The notes under the pieces are model-generated. The model was given only the letters and a program-made list of their open reading frames with translations, was not told the origin of the DNA and made no database searches. Below are positions 7,956-15,925 of a stretch of 58,504 nucleotides of DNA, piece after piece; within the stretch, counting starts at the first letter, position 1; every line of letters starts with the position of its first letter. The DNA is from Streptomyces sp. SID14478. Its GTDB lineage: Bacteria; Actinomycetota; Actinomycetes; Streptomycetales; Streptomycetaceae. Both the position numbers and the translations under genes were made by a program. The stretch lies in NCBI RefSeq assembly GCF_010548525.1, contig NZ_JAAGMG010000986.1, positions 1-58,504 on the forward strand, in the 5' to 3' direction.

Positions 7956-8987
7956 GTGATCACCGAGACGGCGCTACTCGAATCAAAGACCCTGCGCGAC
8001 AGCGTGCTCGACCGCACGGACATCCTCGACAAGGTGAAAGCCCTGTCGCTGCTGCCGGACGGGACGCATGTGACGACGGCGATGGTGGCGGTGTACTTCG
8101 AAGTAGCCGAGCGAGTGATCAATCGCTTGGCACAACGCCACCGGGCCGAGCTGACTGCGAACGGTCTGCGCGTCCTGCGTGGTGAGGAGCTGGCCCGCTA
8201 TAAGGGAGACACCCTGTCTCTCTATCCCGAAAGTTATCCACAACCCCGCTCCAGCCTGGCCCTTTGGCCTCGCCGAGCCGTCCTCAACGTCGCCATGCTC
8301 CTGCGCGACAGCGACGTGGCCCGCCAAGTCCGCACGTACCTCCTCGACACGGAGTACCTGGCCCGGACTCAACCGGATCCGGTCAACGACCTGAACGCCC
8401 GCATCGACCAACGCATCGCCGCGACTCTCGGCAAGACCGTCGTTCCCATGTTCAACGCCCTGATCGAGACATCAAGCGAACATCACCGGGAACTGATCGC
8501 TCTACGCGCTGGGGTCCAGCACATCGAGCGGCGTCTCCGGCAGCACCATGCTCGGCTGCAGAGGCTGGAAGAGCCTCTGCAGGAGCTGCCGCTCACGAAG
8601 GCCATGACTGCGATGGACGCCATGAACAGCCGCGAGTTCGAACAGCACATCGCCTCGCTCCTGCTCCGCGACGGCTGCGCCGACGTCGTCGTACAAGGCG
8701 GCCGAGGAGACCGAGGCATCGATGTCACCGCACTCACCCCTGACGGGCGACGCGTGGCCGTCCAGTGCAAGAGGTTCGCTCCCTACCTCTCCATCACCAG
8801 CCCCGACGTCCAAAAGTTCATCGGGGCATCGAAGGTGCTGTATGCCTCGGAGGTAGCCCTCTTCGTGGCCACCTGCCCCTTCACACCAGACGCTCTGAAC
8901 GTAGCTGCCGAGGGAGGCATCACGGCCGTGCACCGAGGGCTGCTGAACGAGTGGAGCACAGGTACTCCGCTGAAGGTCCTCGAATAA
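7956..8987 (+). CDS. Phage-antirepressor-like N-terminus fused to Mrr-type restriction endonuclease domain
   Basis: About 343 residues. I chose GTG 7956 because AAAGGA (7942-7946) lies 9 bases upstream; ATG 7890 in frame is an alternative adding 22 residues. The N-terminal ~125 residues resemble KilA-N/Rha/Bro-type phage regulators: a helix-turn-helix-like VTTAMVAVYFEVAERVINRL, then LWPRRAVLNVAMLLRDSDVA. A heptad-like, Arg/Leu-rich stretch (about residues 140-205) could be a coiled coil. The last ~115 residues match the Mrr_cat/restriction_endonuclease_IV fold: REFEQHIASLLLRDG, GGRGDRGIDVTAL, then VAVQCKRF, giving the D-(x)n-QxK catalytic signature. It probably cleaves modified or foreign DNA, or regulates. 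There is no methyltransferase nearby. The gene is isolated between two strong terminators in an otherwise syntenic block, suggesting acquisition. Confidence 0.8.
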   Translation: MITETALLESKTLRDSVLDRTDILDKVKALSLLPDGTHVTTAMVAVYFEVAERVINRLAQRHRAELTANGLRVLRGEELARYKGDTLSLYPESYPQPRSSLALWPRRAVLNVAMLLRDSDVARQVRTYLLDTEYLARTQPDPVNDLNARIDQRIAATLGKTVVPMFNALIETSSEHHRELIALRAGVQHIERRLRQHHARLQRLEEPLQELPLTKAMTAMDAMNSREFEQHIASLLLRDGCADVVVQGGRGDRGIDVTALTPDGRRVAVQCKRFAPYLSITSPDVQKFIGASKVLYASEVALFVATCPFTPDALNVAAEGGITAVHRGLLNEWSTGTPLKVLE

Positions 8988-9008
8988 GCACCACAGAAGC
9001 GAGCAAGG

Positions 9009-9045
9009 GGCTCGAAGCCGCAAGGGAAAGTTGCGGCTTCGAGCC
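9009..9045. terminator. Bidirectional terminator between convergent genes
   Basis: Perfect 15-base arms (9009-9023 and 9031-9045; GGCTCGAAGCCGCAA and its complement) enclose a 7-base loop between the nuclease gene (ends 8987, +) and the sortase gene (ends 9077, -). Confidence 0.85.
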
Positions 9046-9076
9046 TCGCTCATGCTAGGCGCAACAGTGCCCCGCC

Positions 9077-9835
9077 CTACCGCAGTTCCTTCGGCGGCGT
9101 CCGGTCGCTGTCCACCTTGTCGACCCGCTCCAACTCGCCCCACACCACGTACCGGTAACGCGACGTGTAGACCGGCGTGCAGGTCGTCAGCGTGATGTAG
9201 TGCCCGGGCTTCTTCTTGCCCGACTCCTTGGGGACCCGGCCGAGGACGTCCACGTTGTACTTCGAGGTCTCCGGAAGGATGTCGTAGACCTTGTAGACGT
9301 ACCACTTGTCCTTGGTCTCGTAGACGACCGCGTCGCCCTTCTTGATCTTGTCGATGTTGTGGAACTTGGCACCGTGCCCGTCCCGGTGCGCGGCCAGCGA
9401 GAAGTTCCCCTCCTTGCCGGTGTCCGGCAAGGTCGCCTTCACGGGGTCCGTGTAATAGCCGGCCACGCCGTCGTTGAGCACCTTCGACGAGGTGCCCTTC
9501 TCGACCAGCACCTCACCCTTGTTCATCGCCGGTACGTGCAGGAACCCGATGCCGTCCTTGGTGTCCAAGGCTCCGGGCCCGGTGCTCTGCTCCCAGTGGT
9601 CGCGGACCTTGTCACCCTGCTTGTGCGCGGCGCGGTCCGCGACGACGTTCGTCCACCACAGCGAGTAGACGACGAACAGGCCGAGCAACAGCCCCGCCGT
9701 GATGAGCAGTTCACCGAAGACACTGACGGCCAGCGCGATGCGGCCGCGCCGGGGCGAGGGGGCCTTCGGCTCGGCCTCTTGCGCATGTTCGGTCTTCGCT
9801 GCCACTGCCTCGTGCCCCGTCCCTGTGCCCGTCAT
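9077..9835 (-). CDS. Class E sortase (first of three)
   Basis: 252 residues. An N-terminal cytoplasmic basic segment is followed by one signal-anchor helix at residues ~33-57 and then the sortase beta-barrel outside the membrane. The catalytic triad is visible: His150 in LAAHRDGHG, Cys219 in the TLTTC motif, and Arg226 or Arg228 in SRYRYVVW. Class E sortases cleave LAxTG-type signals and attach proteins to the wall; in S. coelicolor two such enzymes (SrtE1 and SrtE2), encoded side by side, anchor long chaplins. It lies 18 bases after the next sortase gene and is probably co-transcribed with it. The ATG at 9835 has a weak ribosome site; GTG near 9805 is an alternative. No sorting substrate is encoded nearby. 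Confidence 0.9.
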   Translation of the reverse strand: MTGTGTGHEAVAAKTEHAQEAEPKAPSPRRGRIALAVSVFGELLITAGLLLGLFVVYSLWWTNVVADRAAHKQGDKVRDHWEQSTGPGALDTKDGIGFLHVPAMNKGEVLVEKGTSSKVLNDGVAGYYTDPVKATLPDTGKEGNFSLAAHRDGHGAKFHNIDKIKKGDAVVYETKDKWYVYKVYDILPETSKYNVDVLGRVPKESGKKKPGHYITLTTCTPVYTSRYRYVVWGELERVDKVDSDRTPPKELR

Positions 9836-9853
9836 GCCGCTGCCGCTGGTCGC

Positions 9854-11056
9854 CTACTCGACGAGGGCGTCCGGCTTCCCCTTGCTCCGCGGCCGCTCCT
9901 CGACCATCTTGCCCCAGACGATCATTCGATACGTACTGGTGAATTCCGGAGTGCACGTCGTCAGAGTGATGTAACGACCCGCCTTGGTGAATCCGGAGCC
10001 CGCGGGGATCGGATTGAGCACCGACGTGTTCGACGGCGACGTCTGCGGCAGCCTGCTCGCCATCTTGTACACGTAGTACGTGTCCTGCGTCTCGACCACG
10101 ATCGGATCGCCCGGTGCGAGACGGTTGATGTAACGGAACGGCTCGCCGTGGGTGTTGCGGTGCCCGGCGATCGCGAAGTTCCCCGTCTTCGCGTCGGGCA
10201 TCGGCGTCGGAACACTGTCCTTGTCGTAGTGCCCGACCATGCCCTTGTCGAGGACCTTCGGCTTGCTGATGCCCTCGGCGATCGGCACCACGACGTCCAG
10301 CTTCGGTATGTAGAGGATCGCGAAGCCCTGCCCCGGCTCGAACGAGTCCGGCTTGCCCTTGCCGCTCGCCCAGTCGTCCTCGAGGTGGTGGCGGGCGCTG
10401 CCCGCGAGGCTGTGGGCCCTTATGTTCGACCACCACAGCTGGTAAGTGACGAAGAGCAGCATCAACACCCCGAGAGTGATGAACACTTCGCCGATCGCAC
10501 GGCTCGCCACGACCCCCGCCGTGGGCTTGGCCGCCCGCGCCGCCTGACGGGCCTCGACACGCGTCAGGGGCTTTCCGTCGTCCTCCGCGGAGGTTCCGGC
10601 GTCCTGGGACTCCAGAGCGCCCCCCGCACGCCTCCTGCCGCCTCCGCCCTTCTTGGCGGCCTTCCTGCGCGCCGCCCGGCCCCCGGTGACGACCGGCGCC
10701 TCGGACTCCTGCGAGGAATCCCGCTCGGGGGCGGCTATTCGCCGCGTGTCGGCGGTGCGCAGCGCGACCGTCTCGTCGTCCCGTACGGGCTCCCTCACGG
10801 CCTCCTGCGCTCCGGCCGCGGCGTCGCCGTACCAGTCCTGCGCATAGCCCTCGGGGTCGTACCACTCGGGCTCCGGCTCGACCCGTTGCGATTCGACCCG
10901 CTGCGGCTCCACCGGCTCGGGTTCCTGAGAACCCGCGGCCCGGAACCACGGCGACGGATGCTGCCCCGGCAACGGATCGTTCAGCGGATCGTCGAGGTGA
11001 CGCACGGCCTCCTCGAACCCGCCGGCGCCGCCCTGCTCGGGGCGCAACGCGGTCAC
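9854..11056 (-). CDS. Class E sortase with long cytoplasmic N-terminus (second of three)
   Basis: 400 residues. The first ~187 residues are charged, Pro/Glu- and Arg/Lys/Ala-rich, and lack a recognisable fold. A membrane anchor spans ~188-208 (IGEVFITLGVLMLLFVTYQL), and the sortase domain follows with His299 (IAGHRNTHG), Cys368 (TLTTC) and Arg377. I take the start at GTG 11056, because its GTGA overlaps the stop of the upstream amidotransferase gene (11053-11056), which implies translational coupling. The catalytic domain is close to that of the 252-residue neighbour, so the pair looks like the SrtE1/SrtE2 pair of Streptomyces, though I cannot say which is which. The long N-terminal extension may take part in localisation or phosphorylation by the nearby kinases; this is speculation. 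Confidence 0.9.
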   Translation of the reverse strand: MTALRPEQGGAGGFEEAVRHLDDPLNDPLPGQHPSPWFRAAGSQEPEPVEPQRVESQRVEPEPEWYDPEGYAQDWYGDAAAGAQEAVREPVRDDETVALRTADTRRIAAPERDSSQESEAPVVTGGRAARRKAAKKGGGGRRRAGGALESQDAGTSAEDDGKPLTRVEARQAARAAKPTAGVVASRAIGEVFITLGVLMLLFVTYQLWWSNIRAHSLAGSARHHLEDDWASGKGKPDSFEPGQGFAILYIPKLDVVVPIAEGISKPKVLDKGMVGHYDKDSVPTPMPDAKTGNFAIAGHRNTHGEPFRYINRLAPGDPIVVETQDTYYVYKMASRLPQTSPSNTSVLNPIPAGSGFTKAGRYITLTTCTPEFTSTYRMIVWGKMVEERPRSKGKPDALVE

Positions 11057-11709
11057 GCCGAGGCCCTGCCCACGACCGGGGCCAGCCCGGCCGACCGCGC
11101 GACCGCCTCCTTGTCCCCGCACTCGGCGAGCCAGTTCGCCAGCATCAGGTGCCCGTGCTCGGTGAGGACGGACTCCGGATGGAACTGGACGCCCTCGACC
11201 AAAAGTTCACGGTGCCGCAGCCCCATGACGATGCCGTCCTCGGTCCGCGCCGTGACCTCGAGCACGTCCGGTACGGTCCCCGGCTCGGCGGCCAGCGAGT
11301 GGTAGCGGGTCGCGGTGAACGGGTCGGGCAGACCGGCGAAGACGCCCCGACCCTCGTGCCGGACCAGCGAGGTCTTGCCGTGCAGCAGCTCCGGCGCCCG
11401 GTCCACCACACCGCCGTACGCGACCTGCATCGACTGCATCCCGAGACAGACACCGAAGACGGGCACACCCGTCGCCGCACAGTGGCGCACCATCTCGATG
11501 CACACACCGGCCTGCTCGGGAGCGCCGGGACCGGGCGACAGCAGCACCCCGTCGAAGCCGTCCTGCGCATGAGCGGTGGTCACCTCGTCATTGCGCAGCA
11601 CCTCGCACTCGGCGCCCAACTGGTACAGGTACTGGACGAGGTTGAAGACGAAGCTGTCGTAGTTGTCGACGACGAGAATGCGCGTCTTCCGGGTCTCTCG
11701 CGTGCTCAC
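11053..11709 (-). CDS. pabA: Glutamine amidotransferase component of anthranilate/aminodeoxychorismate synthase (TrpG/PabA family)
   Basis: 218 residues from GTG 11709. It is a class I glutamine amidotransferase: N-terminal ILVVDNYDSFVFNLVQYL, oxyanion region LSPGPGAPEQAG, nucleophile Cys in GVCLGMQSM, and the catalytic His-x-Glu as FHPES near the end. It supplies ammonia from glutamine to a chorismate-using partner (PabB or TrpE), which is not in this window. Both its start and its stop overlap neighbours by GTGA (11706-11709 and 11053-11056), so it is translated as part of a sortase operon. The same gene sits between DUF881 and pknB in M. tuberculosis (trpG/pabA), so this odd association with envelope genes is ancient. 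Whether folate or tryptophan is served cannot be told. Confidence 0.9.
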   Translation of the reverse strand: MSTRETRKTRILVVDNYDSFVFNLVQYLYQLGAECEVLRNDEVTTAHAQDGFDGVLLSPGPGAPEQAGVCIEMVRHCAATGVPVFGVCLGMQSMQVAYGGVVDRAPELLHGKTSLVRHEGRGVFAGLPDPFTATRYHSLAAEPGTVPDVLEVTARTEDGIVMGLRHRELLVEGVQFHPESVLTEHGHLMLANWLAECGDKEAVARSAGLAPVVGRASA

Positions 11710-11867
11710 TGGCCGTCCACCGTCACATCGTTGAAGGGCAGCAGCGGCTCGGCCCACGGGAAGACGTACTGGAACAGGACGTAGACGACAGCGAGGATCA
11801 GCACGATCGAAATCGCCGCCCTCAGCAATGCGTTCCCCGGCAGATGCCGCCAGATCCAGCCGTACAT
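11706..11867 (-). CDS. Small single-pass membrane protein
   Basis: 53 residues from ATG 11867, which has GGGGAG about 8 bases upstream. It is almost entirely one hydrophobic helix (LLRAAISIVLILAVVYVLFQ) flanked by an aromatic N-terminus (YGWIWRHLPG) and a short C-terminus ending NDVTVDGQ. Its TGA overlaps the GTG of the amidotransferase gene. Such a protein is conserved at this position in Streptomyces by my recollection; the function is unknown. It may accompany the sortases in the membrane. It lies 72 bases after the third sortase gene's stop. Confidence 0.75.
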   Translation of the reverse strand: MYGWIWRHLPGNALLRAAISIVLILAVVYVLFQYVFPWAEPLLPFNDVTVDGQ

Positions 11868-11939
11868 GCCGGTCGCTCCCCTTCGGTTCTCCTCAACACC
11901 CTCGCCGCACGGCATCAACCGTCGCCGTACTGCACCAGA

Positions 11940-12668
11940 CTAACGGCGCAGCGCCTCCGGTTTCCCTGCCTCCACAGGCTGAGTGGAATCCAAGTGCGCC
12001 CAGACGATCAACCGGTGGCTGTGCCCCCACTCCGGCTCGCACGTGGTGAGGGTCAGATAGCGGCCCGGCTCCCTGTATCCGGACTTCTGCGGCACGGGAT
12101 CGATGACGTCGATGTCGCTCGGCAGCGTCTTGTACGGCTTCGTGTCGATGCGGTACGTGAACCAGGTCGTCCCGTCGGTCAGCACGACCGCGTCCCCGGG
12201 CCGCAGCTTCGGGAAGTCCTTGAACGGATCGCCGTACGTGCGCCGGTGCCCGGCGACCGCGAAATTGCCCTTCTGCCCCAGCTGAGCGGTGCCGGAGTAG
12301 TGACCGAGCCCCTTCTTCAGGGTCCCGACCTTCGTGTCCTCAAGGACCGGCTTGTTCCACGTGAAACCAAGCCGTGGGACGTACATCACGGCGAACGGCT
12401 TGCCGTCCTTGTACGCGGCCGGCTTCGGCGGCGAGGAGTCCGCCGCGCCGGAAGAGGTCTTGCCAGGAGAGGGCGTACCAGGAGAGGGGGACGCGGTGGC
12501 GACGGGTCGCTTGGCCCACTGGTCCTGGAGGTCGTCGATCTGATGGTCCATCGCACTGTCGGCCTTCACGCCGGTCCAGAACAGCACATACACGACGAAC
12601 AGCACGATCACGGCGCCGACGGTGATGCACAGCTCGCTGAACGTCCGGACGACGACTCGCACCGACAC
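11940..12668 (-). CDS. Class E sortase (third of three)
   Basis: 242 residues. The signal anchor is at residues ~10-31, right at the N-terminus, so there is almost no cytoplasmic part, unlike its two neighbours. A Ser/Pro/Thr-rich spacer (~55-85) leads to the sortase domain with His141 (VAGHRRTYG), Cys210 (TLTTC) and Arg219 (SHRLIVW). The sequence after the Cys is EPEWGHSHR rather than the TP-Y/F-TS-R pattern of the other two, so it may select a different signal or have a different role. It follows the DUF881 gene by 15 bases and is probably in one operon with it. A one-mismatch parS-like site lies inside the coding sequence at 12354-12367. Confidence 0.88.
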   Translation of the reverse strand: MSVRVVVRTFSELCITVGAVIVLFVVYVLFWTGVKADSAMDHQIDDLQDQWAKRPVATASPSPGTPSPGKTSSGAADSSPPKPAAYKDGKPFAVMYVPRLGFTWNKPVLEDTKVGTLKKGLGHYSGTAQLGQKGNFAVAGHRRTYGDPFKDFPKLRPGDAVVLTDGTTWFTYRIDTKPYKTLPSDIDVIDPVPQKSGYREPGRYLTLTTCEPEWGHSHRLIVWAHLDSTQPVEAGKPEALRR

Positions 12669-12683
12669 AGGCCCCCCAGGCGA

Positions 12684-13415
12684 CTACTCCACGGGCTTCG
12701 CGTAGTGGAGATCCACTGTGCCCGAGTAACCGGGAAGAGTCACCGCCCCGTCATCGTCGACTTTCCACCCGAGCCCGTAGGCATTGACGTAGAGCATGTA
12801 GTTCTGGATCTCGGGCGAGGCCGCCACGGCCTGCTGGAGCTTCTCCGGGTCACCGACCGCGGTGATCTTGTACGGAGGCGAGTAGACACGGCCCTGGAGG
12901 ATCAGGGTGTTACCCACGCAGCGCACCGCCGACGTCGAGATGAGGCGCTGGTCCATGACCTTGATGCCCTTGGCGCCGCCGTGCCACAGCGCGTTCACCA
13001 CGGCCTGGAGGTCCTGCTGGTGGATGACCAGGTCATTGGGCTGGGGCTCCGGGTAACCGGGGAGCTTGGCGGTGGCGTTCGGCGGGGCGTCGTCGAGCGT
13101 GACGGAGACGCCCTGACCCTTGAGCTTCTTCGTCCCGGAGGCCTTCTCCAGGGCGTCGAGCTTCTCGTCCTCCGCCTTCGTGGACCCGTCGTCGCGCTCG
13201 GCCAGCGCCTCGACGTCCCCCCGCGCCCCACCGTTGGCGTCGTTCAGTTCCTTGTTCTTCCGGCTGCGCTCCTGAATGAGGTCGGAGAGCTTCAAGAGCG
13301 ACGCATCCGTACGGATATTGGTGCCCTTGGCCGTATTGAAACTGGTGAAGAAGATGAGCCCGGCGAGGGCGAAAACGCCCACGGTGAGCACACGTACGGG
13401 CCGGAAATTACTCAA
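12684..13415 (-). CDS. DUF881 family membrane-anchored protein
   Basis: 243 residues with one N-terminal membrane helix ([19 protein letters not shown], residues ~8-26). A charged, probably coiled region (~40-95, [14 protein letters not shown] and [19 protein letters not shown]) follows, then the DUF881 domain with [30 protein letters not shown] and [25 protein letters not shown] motifs. The family occurs beside crgA and trpG in mycobacteria (Rv0012 position) and beside division genes in Firmicutes. It has been proposed to act in division or envelope assembly, but its role is not established. crgA is divergent and starts ~157 bases upstream, so the intergenic region should hold promoters for both. 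Confidence 0.88.
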   Translation of the reverse strand: MSNFRPVRVLTVGVFALAGLIFFTSFNTAKGTNIRTDASLLKLSDLIQERSRKNKELNDANGGARGDVEALAERDDGSTKAEDEKLDALEKASGTKKLKGQGVSVTLDDAPPNATAKLPGYPEPQPNDLVIHQQDLQAVVNALWHGGAKGIKVMDQRLISTSAVRCVGNTLILQGRVYSPPYKITAVGDPEKLQQAVAASPEIQNYMLYVNAYGLGWKVDDDGAVTLPGYSGTVDLHYAKPVE

Positions 13416-13572
13416 CGTACCCTTATCTCCTTCAGCGCCTCGGAAGCACTACGCTAACGGACGCCCGGGGGAGCGCGAGGAGCCCTCAGAACTTCCCCTT
13501 GTACGCTGCTCCGGAGCCAGCCAGCCCATGTCCCCTGCGCGGCCACGCAGCGCATCGACAGGAGAGACCCTC

Positions 13573-13830
13573 GTGCCGAAGTCACGTATCCGCAAGAAGG
13601 CCGACTACACGCCCCCGCCGGCGTCGAAGCAGGCAGCCAACATCAAGCTGACCAATAGGGGCTGGGTGGCCCCGGTGATGCTGGCGATGTTCATCATCGG
13701 GCTCGCCTGGATCGTCGTCTTCTACGTGACGGACGGCTCCCTGCCGATCGACGCGCTCGGCAACTGGAACATCGTCGTCGGCTTCGGCTTCATCGCTGCC
13801 GGCTTCGGCGTCTCCACGCAGTGGAAGTAG
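13573..13830 (+). CDS. crgA: Cell division protein CrgA
   Basis: 85 residues from GTG 13573, with GGAGAG at 13561-13566. The N-terminus is basic ([16 protein letters not shown]) and two transmembrane helices follow ([20 protein letters not shown] and [19 protein letters not shown]). The length and architecture match CrgA, which in Streptomyces inhibits premature FtsZ ring formation and times sporulation septation, and in mycobacteria recruits divisome proteins. Its position opposite a DUF881 gene is conserved. It is followed by DnaA-box-containing DNA and a convergent terminator. Confidence 0.95.
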   Translation: MPKSRIRKKADYTPPPASKQAANIKLTNRGWVAPVMLAMFIIGLAWIVVFYVTDGSLPIDALGNWNIVVGFGFIAAGFGVSTQWK

Positions 13831-13866
13831 CGCACGGCCACCCTGTTCCACCAGCTCTGCCCCGAG

Positions 13867-14078
13867 CTATCCACTGAGTTATCCACAGCACTGTCCACAG
13901 TGGGGAAAAGGTCAGACGATCTGTGGATAACCCACTGGGTGTTGACGCCGGTGTGACCGGCTCAGTGCCGCTCGACCACCTGTTCGCCCCTTGTCCTTCC
14001 TGGGAAAACCCAGGTCAGCGACAAGGGGCACAGTTGTTCCCCACGACATGCACAAGATCCGGCACGCGCTGTGGACAA
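13867..14078. promoter_or_regulatory. Cluster of DnaA-box-like sequences between crgA and the rhomboid gene
   Basis: There are two perfect TTATCCACA boxes (13879-13887, and 13922-13930 on the minus strand), a perfect TTGTCCACA on the minus strand (14070-14078), CTGTCCACA (13891-13899) and a weaker CTATCCACT (13867-13875). Outside oriC and the dnaA promoter this is the densest set I see. It could bind DnaA for titration or regulation, or be fortuitous. Confidence 0.5.
13986..14029. terminator. Bidirectional terminator between crgA and rhomboid gene
   Basis: Outer arms 13986-13995 and 14020-14029 (GCCCCTTGTC / GACAAGGGGC) enclose an inner hairpin CCTGGG-AAAA-CCCAGG (13999-14014). The structure lies between converging genes. 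Confidence 0.75.
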
Positions 14079-14107
14079 CTGGGCTCACCATCGGTGCCCA
14101 AGCGGGC

Positions 14108-15010
14108 TCAAGTGAGCTGCGCGGTCCGCACGACGACCGTCACGACCACGGCCACGAGGACCAGCGCACAGGTCCCGTACTGGACGAGGGCGCGGCGCTC
14201 ACGGGGCGCGTGGATCATGGCGTACCCGACGACGAGCCCCCCGACGAGACCGCCGATGTGGGCCTGCCAGGCGATGTTGGACCAGCCGAACGTGATGACC
14301 AGGTTGATCACGAGCAGCGCGATGACCGGCCGCATGTCGTAGTTGAGGCGGCGCATCAGGAGGGCCGTCGCGCCGAAGAGCCCGAAGATCGCGCCCGAGG
14401 CGCCGAGGGAGGGCTGGTTGGCGGCGGCGAGGAGGTAGCTGAGGGCGCTGCCCGCGAGCCCGGAGACGAAGTAGAGGGCGAGGTAGCGGGCGCGGCCGAG
14501 CGCGGCTTCCAGCGGGCCGCCGACCCACCAGAGGCTGAGCATGTTGAAGGCGATGTGGATATAGCTGCCGTGCAGGAACATCGCGGTCAGCAGCCGGTAC
14601 CACTGCCCTTCGGCGACGCCTTCGGGTCCGCCCAGCGACGGCACCCAGGCGAGACCGAGCATCTCGAAGCGGTCGGTGAACCTGTCTCCGGCCGCCCCGG
14701 CCATCTGCACCACGAACGCGGCCAGACAGAGGCCGATCAGGATCTTCGTGACCAGCCGCGGGTCCGCCGCGACGGTGCCACCGGCGACCGTGCGCGGCTG
14801 GTTGGCGCTCGGGGCGTGCCCGGTCCCCGATCCGCTGCGTACGCATTCCGGGCACTGGAAGCCGACTGATGCGCTGACCATGCAGTCCGGGCAGATGGGC
14901 CGCTCGCAGCGGGTGCAGCGGACCCCGGTCGGCCGGTCCGGGTGCCGGTAGCAGCCGGGCAGGCCCTGGGCGTCCTGCGGTTCCTGCGGGCTGCCGGGCG
15001 CCTGGTCCAT
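14108..15010 (-). CDS. Rhomboid family intramembrane serine protease with N-terminal zinc-binding segment
   Basis: 300 residues. The N-terminus has a compact Cys/His set (CYRHPDRPTGVRCTRC, then CPDCM and CPEC), a B-box/zinc-ribbon-like segment common in actinobacterial rhomboids. The membrane part has six to seven helices, with the rhomboid motifs HGSYIHIAFNMLSLWWVG, the catalytic Ser in LGASGAIFGLFGA and the catalytic His in WQAHIGGLVGG. It cleaves membrane proteins within or near the bilayer; substrates are unknown. It matches the rhomboid gene next to ppiA in mycobacteria (Rv0110-like proteins are elsewhere there, so exact orthology is uncertain). ppiA lies 125 bases upstream on the same strand. 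Confidence 0.9.
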   Translation of the reverse strand: MDQAPGSPQEPQDAQGLPGCYRHPDRPTGVRCTRCERPICPDCMVSASVGFQCPECVRSGSGTGHAPSANQPRTVAGGTVAADPRLVTKILIGLCLAAFVVQMAGAAGDRFTDRFEMLGLAWVPSLGGPEGVAEGQWYRLLTAMFLHGSYIHIAFNMLSLWWVGGPLEAALGRARYLALYFVSGLAGSALSYLLAAANQPSLGASGAIFGLFGATALLMRRLNYDMRPVIALLVINLVITFGWSNIAWQAHIGGLVGGLVVGYAMIHAPRERRALVQYGTCALVLVAVVVTVVVRTAQLT

Positions 15011-15134
15011 GGCGGTCGTCCCCTTGCCTGAAGCGGTCTCGTAGCGGATGTCGGGGCCCCGCGAACGCGCGGCACCCCGCCCATCCTTACGGACGAGCGG
15101 GGCGGATTGGTTCCCTCAGGACCGACCGTTCACA

Positions 15135-15662
15135 TCAGCGGCTTTCCACGACGACCGATTCGATGATCACGTCGTTGATGGGGCGATCGGTGCGGGGGTT
15201 CGTCTGCGCGGTCGCGATGGCGTCGACGACTTTCTGGCCGGCCTCGTCAACGATCTCGCCGAAGATGGTGTGCTTGCGGGTCAGCCAGGCGGTCGGCGAG
15301 ACGGTGATGAAGAACTGCGAGCCGTTGGTCCCCGGTCCGGCGTTGGCCATGGCCAGCAGGTACGGCTTGGTGAAGGCCAGGTCGGGGTGGAACTCGTCCT
15401 CGAACTGGTAGCCGGGCCCGCCCGTGCCGTTGCCCAGCGGGTCGCCGCCCTGGATCATGAAGCCGCTGATCACCCGGTGGAAGATCGTGCCGTCGTAGAG
15501 CGGGGCCGTGGACTTCTCGCCGGTCTCCGGGTTGGTCCACTCCCGCTCGCCCTTGGCGAGCTCCACGAAGTTCTTGACCGTCTTCGGCGCGTGGTTCGGC
15601 AGGAGCCTGACCTCGATGTCGCCCTGGTTGGTCTTGAGGGTGGCGTACAGCTGCTCGGCCAC
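15135..15662 (-). CDS. ppiA: Cyclophilin-type peptidyl-prolyl cis-trans isomerase PpiA
   Basis: 175 residues from GTG 15662, with GGAAGG nearby. It is a cytoplasmic cyclophilin with no signal peptide. Typical motifs are LPNHAPKTVKNFVELAKG, the catalytic Arg in FHRVISGFMIQGGDP, the substrate-binding GTNGSQFFITVSPT and HTIFGEIV. It catalyses proline isomerisation during protein folding. M. tuberculosis ppiA sits at the same place relative to gyrA and crgA. It is followed by the rhomboid gene on the same strand. Confidence 0.95.
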   Translation of the reverse strand: MAEQLYATLKTNQGDIEVRLLPNHAPKTVKNFVELAKGEREWTNPETGEKSTAPLYDGTIFHRVISGFMIQGGDPLGNGTGGPGYQFEDEFHPDLAFTKPYLLAMANAGPGTNGSQFFITVSPTAWLTRKHTIFGEIVDEAGQKVVDAIATAQTNPRTDRPINDVIIESVVVESR

Positions 15663-15925
15663 GATCTGCCTTCCGTTGTCTCCTGTGCTCTCCCGATCCT
15701 CGCACGGCTCGTGGCCGCTCCGGGGTTTCAGCAACCCGAAAACGGTCTACTCGAAACCGGAGAGGCGCGCCCCGCCACGATCCGTGGCATTGTCGTCGCC
15801 AGGCCCCTTACCGATCCTTATAGATTCCTACTGAGCCTTACCACCACATTGATGCTTCTGGCAGGCATGATCTGGAAAAGGGTGGAAAGGTGAATTACCT
15901 GTACGCCACCGAGGAGGAGGATCCC

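Noticed and set aside
8641..8960. Complete restriction-modification system
   Set aside because: Only the Mrr-type nuclease domain is present; no methyltransferase or specificity gene is within reach on either strand.
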